Position numbers and translations under genes: made by a program. A stretch of DNA of 34,295 nt from Proteiniphilum sp. GTDB lineage: Bacteria; Bacteroidota; Bacteroidia; Bacteroidales; Dysgonomonadaceae. Below, in pieces: positions 24,726 through 32,936 of the stretch. The first letter of the stretch is position 1, and each line of letters starts with the position of its first letter. The stretch lies in contig JAIRSV010000056.1 of the NCBI GenBank assembly GCA_031255275.1, forward strand, positions 1-34,295, read 5' to 3'. The notes beneath the pieces are model-generated. The model was not told the DNA's origin and searched no databases. It worked only from the letters and a program-made list of their open reading frames with translations.

Positions 24726-25499
24726 ATGATGAATATGCCCGGATTCCTTTTTTGTTTGTCGATGCTCTTTTGTGTAGCGGATCTCCGGGCACAGAACCAT
24801 TCGCCAGAACAGCTGCGGGATACTGTTCCCGCAACGGTAAGGGATTCGGTTCCCCCGCAGGCGCCCGACACCGTCCCGATGAATCCGGACAGCAGCAAAG
24901 ATGAAGCGAAAATACAGGATTCCGTCCGTCCGGAGACAGCCCCGTCCCTTGCACTCGCCGGAATAACTTCCGACAAGTTTCTGGCACCCGCCTGCGTGTT
25001 CAGCCCCTCCCCGCGGAAAGCAATCCTCTATGCAGCCATCTTTCCCGGCCTGGGCCAGGCTTATAACCGCAAATACTGGAAATTGCCCATCATCTATGGC
25101 GGTATTGCCGGTCTGACGTATGCCATCTCCTGGAACAACGGTTACTATCAGGACTATTTGGGCGCCTATAAGGACATCAGAGACGACAATCCCGATACGA
25201 ACCGCTGGCACAAAGTGCTGCCCTACGGACAGAATCCGGAGCTGATAGACATACCGTGGTTTACGAATGTATTGCAGCAGCGGAAAGACCGTTACCGCTA
25301 CTACAAAGATTTGAGTATTATCATAACGGTCGGCGTCTATTTTCTATCCATCATAGACGCCTATGTGGATGCGCAACTGTTCAATTTCGACATGAGTCCC
25401 GACCTGTCGATGCGCATAACCCCCGCCGTCATCAGAGAAGAGGGGAAATATAATCAGGGAGGCTCCTCTTACGGAGTTCAATGGAGTTTTAATTTTTAA
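24726..25499 (+). CDS. DUF5683 domain membrane protein
   Basis: The 257-residue protein has a signal peptide (FLFCLSMLFCVADLRAQ), then a proline/aspartate-rich spacer (about 24-85). The DUF5683 domain follows, with PRKAILYAAIFPGLGQAYNRKYWKLPIIYGGIAGLTYAIS, a central TYR-rich region (RDDNPDTNRW, QQRKDRYRYYKDLSIIITVG) and a beta-like C-terminus ending VQWSFNF. Two hydrophobic helices and the terminal aromatic residue suggest an envelope location. Function is unknown. Its place between parB and mltD is conserved in Bacteroidales as far as I know, which hints at a link between chromosome segregation and wall growth. Confidence 0.85.
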   Translation: MMNMPGFLFCLSMLFCVADLRAQNHSPEQLRDTVPATVRDSVPPQAPDTVPMNPDSSKDEAKIQDSVRPETAPSLALAGITSDKFLAPACVFSPSPRKAILYAAIFPGLGQAYNRKYWKLPIIYGGIAGLTYAISWNNGYYQDYLGAYKDIRDDNPDTNRWHKVLPYGQNPELIDIPWFTNVLQQRKDRYRYYKDLSIIITVGVYFLSIIDAYVDAQLFNFDMSPDLSMRITPAVIREEGKYNQGGSSYGVQWSFNF

Positions 25500-25551
25500 T
25501 TTGAAGAAGAACGGCTCATCCACCCTTCGGGGGAGAGAGCGATTTATTGTT

Positions 25552-27078
25552 ATGAAGAAGAAGACTTTTTTTATTGCATTCATATCCGTATGCGCCGCGC
25601 TGAAGCTTGTGGCGCAGGAGACGTCGGCCCGTACGGCGGAAAACATTCAGGATAGCGCGATTGTCTATCCCGAAAGTATGACGGAAAAACTGAGCGACCT
25701 GCTGCATAACTGGCAGCTTGACCTCTCGAACGTCGAGATCGACTGCGAAAGAGGACAGAATATCATCTTTCACGACACGGTATATTTCAAAAGACTTTAT
25801 AATTTGCCTTCGGCGATGGAACTCTCGTTCAACAGCGTGGTGAAGAAGTACATCGAGATGTATGCCGTCAGGAAGAGGGAGCAGGTGAGCTATATGCTGG
25901 CGCTGGGCGACTATTACTTCCCGATGTTCGAGCAGGCGCTGGACAGACACGGACTTCCACTGGAACTGAAGTTCCTGCCCGTAGTAGAATCGGCGCTGAA
26001 TCCCGTCGCCGTCTCCCGTGCGGGAGCAGTAGGGCTGTGGCAGTTCATGCTGCGTACCGGGAAGGGTTATGGTCTGGAGGTGAACAGCCTGGTGGACGAG
26101 AGGCGCGATCCTCATAAGTCAACGGACGCTGCAGCACGTTACCTGAAAGACCTGTATGCCATCTATGGCGACTGGAGCCTGGTGATAGCCGCCTATAACT
26201 GCGGCCCGGGAAACGTGAACAAGGCGATTGCCAGGAGCGGCGGTAAGCGGGATTTCTGGGAGATCTATTACCGTTTGCCGCGGGAAACGAGAGGGCATGT
26301 GCCGGCCTTTATCGCAGCCAACTATATTATGAATTTCTATGCAGACCACAATATTTGTCCCGTACATTCCTCTTCCTTCAGTAGCGTTGCGCTCGACACG
26401 GTACACGTGAACGAAAAGATACACCTCGAACAGATTGCATGCGTGCTGGACATACCCGTGAACGAACTGCGGCGGCTGAATCCCCAATACAGGCGGGATG
26501 TGATTCCGGGCGGACACAGGGAACATGCGCTGGTGCTGCCCACGGAAAAGATGTATGCCTTTATCGACCGGAATGACGATATAGTCAATTACGAAAGGGG
26601 ACGGTATTTTGCGCACAGCCGGGCAGCCGATAACTTTTCCGGCGGATCCGGTTCATCGCTGTCGGGAAATGCGGGCAATGTCTATTACCGGGTGAAGGCG
26701 GGTGATAATCTCTCCTCCATTGCCAAGAAAAACGGTACGACCGTGGCCAGAATCAAATCATGGAACGGACTTAGCTCCAACAAACTCAGCATCGGGAAAC
26801 AGCTCGTCGTGGGGAAAACGGAAGCGGCAGATCCGCAGGTAAGCCGGAAGCAGCAGCCGGTGCAGGTGGCTGCAAACAGTCCGGAGGAAGAGACCCGGAC
26901 GATCAATCAGTATTACAGGGTAAGAAAGGGCGATACCCTCGGTGATATTGCGCGGAAGAACGGTATCCGGGTTGCGCAGCTTCAGTCCTGGAACGGGTTG
27001 AAATCTTCCAGAATCGACATCGGAGACCAGCTGATTGTCGGACAGAGGACCATCTCCGTTTCGCAGGAAGAGCTGTAA
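25552..27078 (+). CDS. mltD: membrane-bound lytic murein transglycosylase D with two LysM domains
   Basis: The enzyme cleaves the MurNAc-GlcNAc bond of peptidoglycan with formation of an anhydro ring. The track's TTG start at 25501 is replaced by the ATG at 25552 (MKKKTFFIAF), which gives a proper signal peptide and 508 residues. The SLT domain has the catalytic Glu146 in VVESALNPVAVSRAGAVGLW and the AAYNCGPGNVNKAI motif near 215. Two LysM domains that bind peptidoglycan follow (about 377-421 and 453-498; YYRVKAGDNLSSIAKKNG and YYRVRKGDTLGDIARKNG). In other Bacteroidales a (p)ppGpp synthetase gene often follows; here the next gene is convergent. Confidence 0.95.
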   Translation: MKKKTFFIAFISVCAALKLVAQETSARTAENIQDSAIVYPESMTEKLSDLLHNWQLDLSNVEIDCERGQNIIFHDTVYFKRLYNLPSAMELSFNSVVKKYIEMYAVRKREQVSYMLALGDYYFPMFEQALDRHGLPLELKFLPVVESALNPVAVSRAGAVGLWQFMLRTGKGYGLEVNSLVDERRDPHKSTDAAARYLKDLYAIYGDWSLVIAAYNCGPGNVNKAIARSGGKRDFWEIYYRLPRETRGHVPAFIAANYIMNFYADHNICPVHSSSFSSVALDTVHVNEKIHLEQIACVLDIPVNELRRLNPQYRRDVIPGGHREHALVLPTEKMYAFIDRNDDIVNYERGRYFAHSRAADNFSGGSGSSLSGNAGNVYYRVKAGDNLSSIAKKNGTTVARIKSWNGLSSNKLSIGKQLVVGKTEAADPQVSRKQQPVQVAANSPEEETRTINQYYRVRKGDTLGDIARKNGIRVAQLQSWNGLKSSRIDIGDQLIVGQRTISVSQEEL

Positions 27079-27167
27079 GCCGAAAGGTTCGGATAATAAA
27101 AAATCCGGCGGCCACGCCCGGAAGACGGGGGCGCTGGAGAGAGAAGAGACGAAAAAAAGAAGAAAGA

Positions 27168-27200
27168 GGTGGCGGGATGTTATATCACCGCCACCTTTTT
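27168..27200 (+). terminator. terminator of the par-mltD unit, overlapping the end of the convergent CDS
   Basis: GGTGGCGG (27168-27175) and CCGCCACC (27188-27195) form an 8-bp perfect stem with a 12-base loop and five Ts. The right arm encodes the last codons of the T9SS protease on the other strand. On the minus strand the same stem is followed by TCTTTCTTCTTTTTTT, so it probably works both ways. Confidence 0.85.
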
Positions 27201-29483
27201 AGTAACGACGGAACCGTCGGCAGTTCTGACCCTCACGATATAGACACCCCTGGGCAGGTGTGCCGACGAATAGGAAGCCCGGTTAATACTTATATCCGTG
27301 GTTTCGTGATGAATCTTTATCCCCGATGAATAGAAAATTTCCCATTCGATCAGTTCATAATTCGACTCGATGAATATCCGCTTCACTTCGCCGGAGTGGT
27401 AAACCGTCAGTTTCGGCAGTTCCTTTTCCGGCTCCACCGACACGGAGGAATTCCCGACTGCATAGGACGCAATCAGCAGCGTGGTGTTGACGGGATTTTC
27501 GATATTCTCCGACGATTTGACCCATCCCAGTCCGTTTTTCATCCATGCCGTGGAGATAAGTCCCGACCCGATTTTCCTGGGTTCGGCGCTGAAAGCGGAA
27601 AATCCAGAAGGTATTCCGTTCGCGTCGTAATAGGCGATGTAGAATGATCCCGATACGCTTACGGGGTTGTCAAACCGGATGTAGTTTTCCACGCTGTGCG
27701 CCATGTCGCGGGGGGCGACCGGGAATCCGGAATGATCGAAGTATCTGTAACTGTAATTGTAGGGCTGCTCGTGGAGAAGCAGCTCCGGTCCGTTTTCGCC
27801 CGAATAAACCCTTATCCTGATGTTCATCCCCGAAATGTTGCTCACGGACGGCGAGGAGAGGAAGGCGCCCCGCAGCTTCGTGCCGGGACGGGCGTGAAAC
27901 TGTTCGGCAAATTCCGTGTACCCGAAGGGGTTGCCGGTCGCAAACAGGGGTACGGACTGAAAGAGGTATTTTACCGCCGCATCGCCCTGTTTGAAGTTGT
28001 GACTTTTCGTGTAAATATCCTGCGGATAGGGGTTGAAGGCCCTCATTTGCGTGGCCTGCGATCCTGTCGGATCGAGGTAATGGCTGATCGGGCGGGGATT
28101 GGTAAGCGATCCCTGTACGTTCCAGAATCCGGAGAGGGAGGCGTAATAGTCAGGCCCCTTCTGCGACGAGCACATCGACGCTCCGCCGGTGAGCGTACCC
28201 AGTACCCTTTTTCCCCGGTCGACGAGCGGCGAACCCGAAGAGCCTCCTTCGGTGGCGCCGGTATCCCATCCCTTCACTTCCAGAAAGGTGAGGGGTTCGC
28301 TCGGATAGTTGTGCGGGAGGTTGAATGAACCCAAGCTTAGCCGGTCATCCTCTATCGCCACCTTCTTGACGCCGCCGTAGGGGTGGTGAAGGCCGTGATA
28401 CGGCGCCGGAGGGGAGGCGCTGACGTTCCATCCCAGGTAAGAGGGCTGGTATTCCGCCGGCGGAATCTCCTTCAACTTCAGCAGGGAAATGTCGTGCCTC
28501 TCGCTGATCAGTACCGAGTCGGCCGAAGCCATCGTCATTTGCAGCGGGCCGCGGATGTCGGTGTTACACAGCGGAGAGTTGTAGTTGAAGAAGATGACGA
28601 TGCTGCCGGCTACCTTGTCGTAGAGCCAGTTTTCACTTTGTCCGAACTCCTGCCACTGACTGCCTGCGTCGAAGGCGTAATCGTTGTTCAGACAGTGGGT
28701 GGCCGTCAGCAGATAAGGTGTTCCATCCTCGGCCGTATTGTTCACGAGCACTCCGGTGCAGTAGATCATCCCGTTGATGATCAGCCCTACCACGCCGCTT
28801 CCGGGACGGATGTCTTCCGGATGGCAGACTATGTTGGGGTGACAGTGCTGACGCGGGTCTCCCGGCTCGGCTATACCTGCGAAGATCCCTGTGAAGTCGT
28901 GATTCACTTCGCCGATCTCGATCTCACCGCCGAACGTTGCTCCGAGCGGTTCCCGGTATTCCACGATCAGTTCGTCGCCTCCGACGGGCTGTACGGGGAG
29001 CTTGTTCAGCGGCGTATTGTTCTTTTCGGTGTACGCGCCGAGGATCTCCGTCTGGTCGGGATTGTAGACGAATGTCTGCGCTCCCGGCGGAAGCCTGAAT
29101 TTCGTGAAGAGGATGTTGAGCGAATAGGCGCCTTTGGAGCGGATGCCTACGCGCCACACCATCATGTTGCCGGAAACGAATGTGATGCCTGAATTGTCGG
29201 GACGGAGTGCCGGGAGGAATTTGCGGGCAAATTCCAGACTCTTGAGGTTTGCCGCATCCGGATCCTGTTGCGCGCTTCGCAGAGCGGCCTCTCTGTCAAA
29301 CGCGGGCATGTCTACGAACAGGCTTGCGCCCGGATCTGCAGACCGCGCTTCCATCCCGGCGTGAAGCGGAAGGGGCCTTCCTCCGTGACTGATTTGCCCG
29401 GAGACGGGGTGGAGGAGGAGACCGAAAACGAGCAGGAGACCGCTTTTCGGGAGAGTCCGAATGGGGACGGGGAGTGTACGCAT
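27180..29483 (-). CDS. T9SS-exported trypsin-like (lysyl endopeptidase-type) serine protease
   Basis: The track shows a 1009-codon frame, but its first 242 codons are a shadow of prfB. The ATG at 29483 (MRTLPVPIRT) gives 767 residues with a signal peptide (LLLVFGLLLHPVSGQ). An N-terminal prodomain (about 40-210) leads to a chymotrypsin-fold domain: His263 in LLTATHCLNN, Asp331 in HDISLLKL and Ser416 in TEGGSSGSPLV, with a likely disulphide pair around HCHPNIVCHPE. After a beta-rich middle part, residues about 690-767 are a T9SS type A sorting domain (VEWEIFYSS-like run ending SSAHLPRGVYIVRVRTADGS and VVTKKVAVI). It should be secreted and bound to the cell surface, degrading external protein. 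Confidence 0.9.
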   Translation of the reverse strand: MRTLPVPIRTLPKSGLLLVFGLLLHPVSGQISHGGRPLPLHAGMEARSADPGASLFVDMPAFDREAALRSAQQDPDAANLKSLEFARKFLPALRPDNSGITFVSGNMMVWRVGIRSKGAYSLNILFTKFRLPPGAQTFVYNPDQTEILGAYTEKNNTPLNKLPVQPVGGDELIVEYREPLGATFGGEIEIGEVNHDFTGIFAGIAEPGDPRQHCHPNIVCHPEDIRPGSGVVGLIINGMIYCTGVLVNNTAEDGTPYLLTATHCLNNDYAFDAGSQWQEFGQSENWLYDKVAGSIVIFFNYNSPLCNTDIRGPLQMTMASADSVLISERHDISLLKLKEIPPAEYQPSYLGWNVSASPPAPYHGLHHPYGGVKKVAIEDDRLSLGSFNLPHNYPSEPLTFLEVKGWDTGATEGGSSGSPLVDRGKRVLGTLTGGASMCSSQKGPDYYASLSGFWNVQGSLTNPRPISHYLDPTGSQATQMRAFNPYPQDIYTKSHNFKQGDAAVKYLFQSVPLFATGNPFGYTEFAEQFHARPGTKLRGAFLSSPSVSNISGMNIRIRVYSGENGPELLLHEQPYNYSYRYFDHSGFPVAPRDMAHSVENYIRFDNPVSVSGSFYIAYYDANGIPSGFSAFSAEPRKIGSGLISTAWMKNGLGWVKSSENIENPVNTTLLIASYAVGNSSVSVEPEKELPKLTVYHSGEVKRIFIESNYELIEWEIFYSSGIKIHHETTDISINRASYSSAHLPRGVYIVRVRTADGSVVTKKVAVI

Positions 29484-29542
29484 GTGTGTATGCCTGTAAA
29501 TAATAATAATTTCAGTAATAATAATCCGTTTGGACGGGGGCG

Positions 29543-30656
29543 TTACGCATCGCCCCCGAATTCCATCAGGTAAGCTTTGATGAAGCCGTCCAGACTGCCG
29601 TCCATTACCCCCGTCACGTCCGACGTCTGGTGGTTGGTGCGGTGATCTTTTACGCGACGGTCGTCGAATACGTAGCTGCGGATCTGCGAACCCCATTCGA
29701 TCTTTTTCTTGCCTGCTTCGACGGCGGCCTGCGCCGTGCGACGTCTGTCGAGTTCCAGCTCGTAGAGCTGCGATCTGAGCAGACGCAGTGCATTCTCGCG
29801 GTTGCCCGACTGTGAACGGCTTTCGGTATTCTCGATCACAATCTCCCGTTCCTCGCCCGAGTCCGGGTCCCGGTAGCGGTAGTGCAGGCGTACGCCTGTT
29901 TCCACCTTGTTCACGTTCTGTCCCCCGGCGCCTGATGAACGGAAGGTATCCCAGCTCAGGCCGGCCGGATTTACCTCGATCTTGATGGAGTCGTCCACCA
30001 GCGGTACTACGAAGACGGAGGCGAACGAAGTCATGCGTTTTCCCTGCGCGTTGAAGGGCGATACGCGTACCAGCCGGTGTACTCCGTTTTCGCTTTTCAG
30101 GAAGCCGTAAGCCAGGTCGCCCTCCACCTGCAGCGTGGCTGTTTTGATGCCGGCTTCGTCGCCGTCCAGCCAGTTGGTGACGGTGGTTTTGTAGTTTTTG
30201 CTCTCGCACCAGCGCTGATACATGCGGAAGAGCATGGAGGCCCAGTCTTGACTCTCCGTGCCGCCGGCGCCGGCGTTGATCTTCAATACTGCGCCCAGCC
30301 GGTCTTCTTCGCGACGGAGCATATTCTTCAGTTCCAGCTCTTCCAGCAGCCGGAGGGCGCGCGTACAGGCGGCGTCGACCTCTTCTTCCGAGACGACGCC
30401 CTCTTTCGCGAAGTCGAATGCCAGTTGCAGCTCTTCGACGGACGACCGGACTTCCCGGCAGGCGTTGATCCAGAATTTCAGTTCGCGTACCACCTTCATT
30501 TGCCGTTCGGCAGCTTCGGCGTCGCTCCAGAAGTCGGGCGACTGGGTGCGCAGTTCTTCTTCTTCTAACTGTATGCGTTTGGTATCGACGTCAAAGATAC
30601 CCCCTCAGCGCGGACTCGCGCTCCAACACATTTTTCAGTTGGTCTGTCGTTATCAT
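29543..30656 (-). CDS. prfB: peptide chain release factor 2, with programmed +1 frameshift
   Basis: RF2 releases nascent chains at UGA and UAA. Translation starts at ATG 30656 (MITTDQLKNVLERESALRGYL) and meets an in-frame TGA after 21 codons (30593-30591). Skipping the T at 30593 joins CTT to GAC and continues DVDTKRIQLEEEELRTQSPDF into the long frame, for a total of 370 residues, the normal RF2 length. The track lists only the downstream part. The GGQ motif is in SSGAGGQNVNKVETGVRL and the stop-codon-recognition region lies before it (SPF in VRVSPFNAQGKRMTSFASV). The read-through product is needed; the early TGA provides self-regulation by RF2 level. It is followed by the T9SS protease after 59 bases. 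Confidence 0.97.
30590..30605 (-). promoter_or_regulatory. programmed +1 frameshift site of prfB
   Basis: On the coding strand the sequence is AGGGGGTATCTTTGAC: an internal Shine-Dalgarno-like AGGGGG, three bases, then CTT TGA C. This is the textbook RF2 signal, unchanged from the Escherichia coli site. Confidence 0.97.
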
Positions 30657-30690
30657 GTTTATCGTTTTTTTTGTTTTAGGATTCAGCGTG

Positions 30691-30698
30691 CAAATTTA
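30691..30698 (-). promoter_or_regulatory. -7 box of prfB
   Basis: TAAATTTG on the minus strand, 35 bases upstream of the ATG, fits the consensus. No clear -33 TTG is seen at 19-23 bases. Confidence 0.5.
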
Positions 30699-30875
30699 CG
30701 AAAAGATTGCGATATACGGATGGTGTTGTTAATAACCGGCAAAACAGCCTTCACGCTGCGCGCACTGCTTGTTCCGTCCGTCGCGGGAGGGCCGCTTCCC
30801 GCAGAGGATTTCTTCCCCCGGTGCGCGGGGAGCAGTCACGGAGATCTGATGGATCGGACGCGCCGGGCGGTCCGT

Positions 30876-32021
30876 TTACGGGATATAGAGGAGGAGCTTT
30901 TCGCCCGCTTTCAACCCCGCGTTCGTTTGCGGATTCCATTCCCTCAGCTGTTCGAGCGAGCAGCCGTATTGTCTTGAAATGGAATAGAGCGTTTCGCCTG
31001 CCCGTACCGTGTGGCTTCTGGGGGGTGGGGGGACGGTTGTATTTTCGTCATCCCTGAGGATCATCCCGCTTTTGGCCTGCCGGAGCGTTTCGTCTGCCCG
31101 TTCCCTGCCGTTTGCGGTCGACCCGGTGGGGTCGAGGGGCGGATTTTTCAGCGGATCGGTCTGTACGATTATCACCGGATCGTGTCCGTTTTCCGGACGG
31201 CTGTCCGGCTGTCCGGCGATGGTGACATGCTTCGTCGCTTTGTCGGGAATCATTTCCGGAATGTCAGGCTGTGCGGACTTTCTGCCTGTTTCGGGACGGC
31301 TGCCCGGCTGTCCGGCGATGGTGATGAATTTTGTCGCTTTGCCGGGAATCTTTTTCGGAATGTCAGGCCGTGCGGCGTCCCTGCCTGCCGCGAGGGCGCG
31401 GGGTGCGGGATGCTTCTTCCCGGCCGACGGGGGATTTTCAGGGTCGGCGTATGACGCCTTTCCGTTCAGCACCCTGCCTCCGCGCAGGTAGCGCGGTGCG
31501 AAATACGGTTCGGAGGAGGAGGAGATGATGACGCCGCGGGAGGTGGAGGAGTGGATGAATTTGAAGTGTCCGCCGGGAAATGCTTCCGTCACGATCCCCA
31601 CGTGTCCTATTTTCCCGTTCCTCCTGCGTCCCTCAAAAAAGACGAGATCGCCTTTGCGAAGCCCTCCCTTGCGGGTGATGGCGACGGTTTGTCTGCTCTG
31701 TCCCGCGGTGCTGGGTTCTAACCGGTAGCCGAACTTCCGGAATACGAAGGAGGTGTATCCCGAACAGTCGAAGGCCTCCGGTCCCCTGGCCGCATAGCGG
31801 TAGGGTTTGCCGAGGTATTTCCGGCCGTAGCGGACGATTTCGTCCGGCAGTGCTGTGGTGATTTGGGAGGTTTTGGAACTCCCGGCAGTTTTGGAGCCTT
31901 TGGTGGCCTGTCTGCCGGGGACAGCCGTCTTCCCCGCGCCGCACGAGGCGAGGACGAGTGACAGGACTGCCAGTGAAGCGGCCTTTCTCCAGCCGCCGTT
32001 TCCGTATGTCTTGATGATCAT
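30876..32021 (-). CDS. NlpC/P60 peptidoglycan hydrolase lipoprotein with LysM
   Basis: The 381-residue lipoprotein (lipobox LVLASC, cysteine 27) has an NlpC/P60 domain at about residues 58-185, with the catalytic Cys86 in AFDCSGYTSFVF, His140 in KIGHVGIVTE and the third residue in FKFIHSSTSRG. These enzymes cut the D-gamma-Glu-meso-DAP bond in wall peptides. A low-complexity linker (about 190-330) contains a 33-residue duplication (RPDIPKKIPGKATKFITIAG / QPDIPEMIPDKATKHVTIAG). A single LysM domain (about 337-381, HTVRAGETLYSISRQYG) closes the protein. It is an independent wall enzyme beside mltD across prfB and the protease. Confidence 0.92.
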   Translation of the reverse strand: MIIKTYGNGGWRKAASLAVLSLVLASCGAGKTAVPGRQATKGSKTAGSSKTSQITTALPDEIVRYGRKYLGKPYRYAARGPEAFDCSGYTSFVFRKFGYRLEPSTAGQSRQTVAITRKGGLRKGDLVFFEGRRRNGKIGHVGIVTEAFPGGHFKFIHSSTSRGVIISSSSEPYFAPRYLRGGRVLNGKASYADPENPPSAGKKHPAPRALAAGRDAARPDIPKKIPGKATKFITIAGQPGSRPETGRKSAQPDIPEMIPDKATKHVTIAGQPDSRPENGHDPVIIVQTDPLKNPPLDPTGSTANGRERADETLRQAKSGMILRDDENTTVPPPPRSHTVRAGETLYSISRQYGCSLEQLREWNPQTNAGLKAGEKLLLYIP

Positions 32022-32127
32022 GCTGTGCAGTAACTTGTATAAGCCACATTCCCGGTGGGCGGACGCAGAGAGGGCTGTGATTAATTTTGCCTCCTGTCGG
32101 GCGCGGGAAATGGATGATTCTTGCGGA

Positions 32128-32135
32128 CAAAAATA
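32128..32135 (-). promoter_or_regulatory. possible -7 box of the NlpC/P60 gene
   Basis: TATTTTTG on the minus strand fits TAnnTTTG but lies 107 bases upstream of the start and lacks an obvious -33 element. Confidence 0.35.
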
Positions 32136-32231
32136 TATAAAATCACTGTTTTAACGGATAAATTTCCCGTTTTTTAACAGCGCGTTTCGGAAAGGGGGTG
32201 GTGCGTTAACTCATTATTACATTATTGCAGA

Positions 32232-32846
32232 TTATTCGATGATTATTTGGTAGCTGTTCCTCAGTTCCTCCCTCAGGTTCATCCCGGCGGTCAGGTGGAC
32301 GGTCTTGAATCCCAGTTGCAGCGCCGTTTCGATATTCGCGCGGCTGTCGTCGATGAACAGCGACTCTTCTGCCCTGATCCCGTAGCGGTTCAGCAGGATA
32401 CGGTAGAGCAGCGGGTCGGGTTTGACGGTCTTTTCCTCTCCCGAAACGACCATCCCGTCCAGATCCCTGAAGAAATCGTAACGCTTCATCGCGGCGGGGA
32501 TGGTTTCGGCTGACCAGTTGGTGAGCCCGTATACGCCGTATTTCTTCCTGAGCGGTCTGATCAGCGCCACGTTCTCCCCGATGATGCCGCCCAGCATCTC
32601 GTCCCACCGGCCGTAATACATGCCAATCTCCTCGCTGTATTCGGGATACTGTTCCTGCAGGCTCAGGGTAGCTTCGGCCAGAGGGCGTCCCGCATCCTGC
32701 AGGACGTTCCAGTCATAGCGGCATACGTGTTCCAGGAAATAGTTCATCTCCTCTTCCCGGTCGAATACTTTCCGGTAGAGGTAGACAGGATTCCAGTCAA
32801 TCAGCACCCCTCCGAAATCGAAGATAATGTTTCTTAATACATTCAT
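32232..32846 (-). CDS. HAD family phosphatase (YihX-like)
   Basis: The 204-residue protein (ATG at 32846; the track uses a GTG one codon earlier) shows the HAD motif I as IIFDFGGVLIDWNP, with the DFG form typical of the YihX/HAD-IA variant 3 group. Motif II is in YGLTNWSAETIP, motif III in VKPDPLLYRILL and motif IV in SLFIDDSRANIETA. Such enzymes remove phosphate from small sugar phosphates, for example glucose 1-phosphate. Substrate is not predictable. It is 90 bases after the GH5 gene on the same strand and might share its transcript. Confidence 0.88.
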   Translation of the reverse strand: MNVLRNIIFDFGGVLIDWNPVYLYRKVFDREEEMNYFLEHVCRYDWNVLQDAGRPLAEATLSLQEQYPEYSEEIGMYYGRWDEMLGGIIGENVALIRPLRKKYGVYGLTNWSAETIPAAMKRYDFFRDLDGMVVSGEEKTVKPDPLLYRILLNRYGIRAEESLFIDDSRANIETALQLGFKTVHLTAGMNLREELRNSYQIIIE

Positions 32847-32936
32847 CACTCACTCAATGTCTAAAATGTTATGTTCACCCGGAATCTGTGTGGAGGTGGG
32901 ATTCATATATACATATATATATGGTATGGTATCCGG

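Noticed and set aside
26400-26420. parS-like CACGTGAA inside mltD
   Set aside because: Only the central eight bases agree with the parS consensus; the outer positions do not form the required inverted repeat.
29484-30209. N-terminal extension of the T9SS protease in the ORF track
   Set aside because: These codons are the off-frame shadow of prfB. A proper signal peptide begins at the ATG at 29483.
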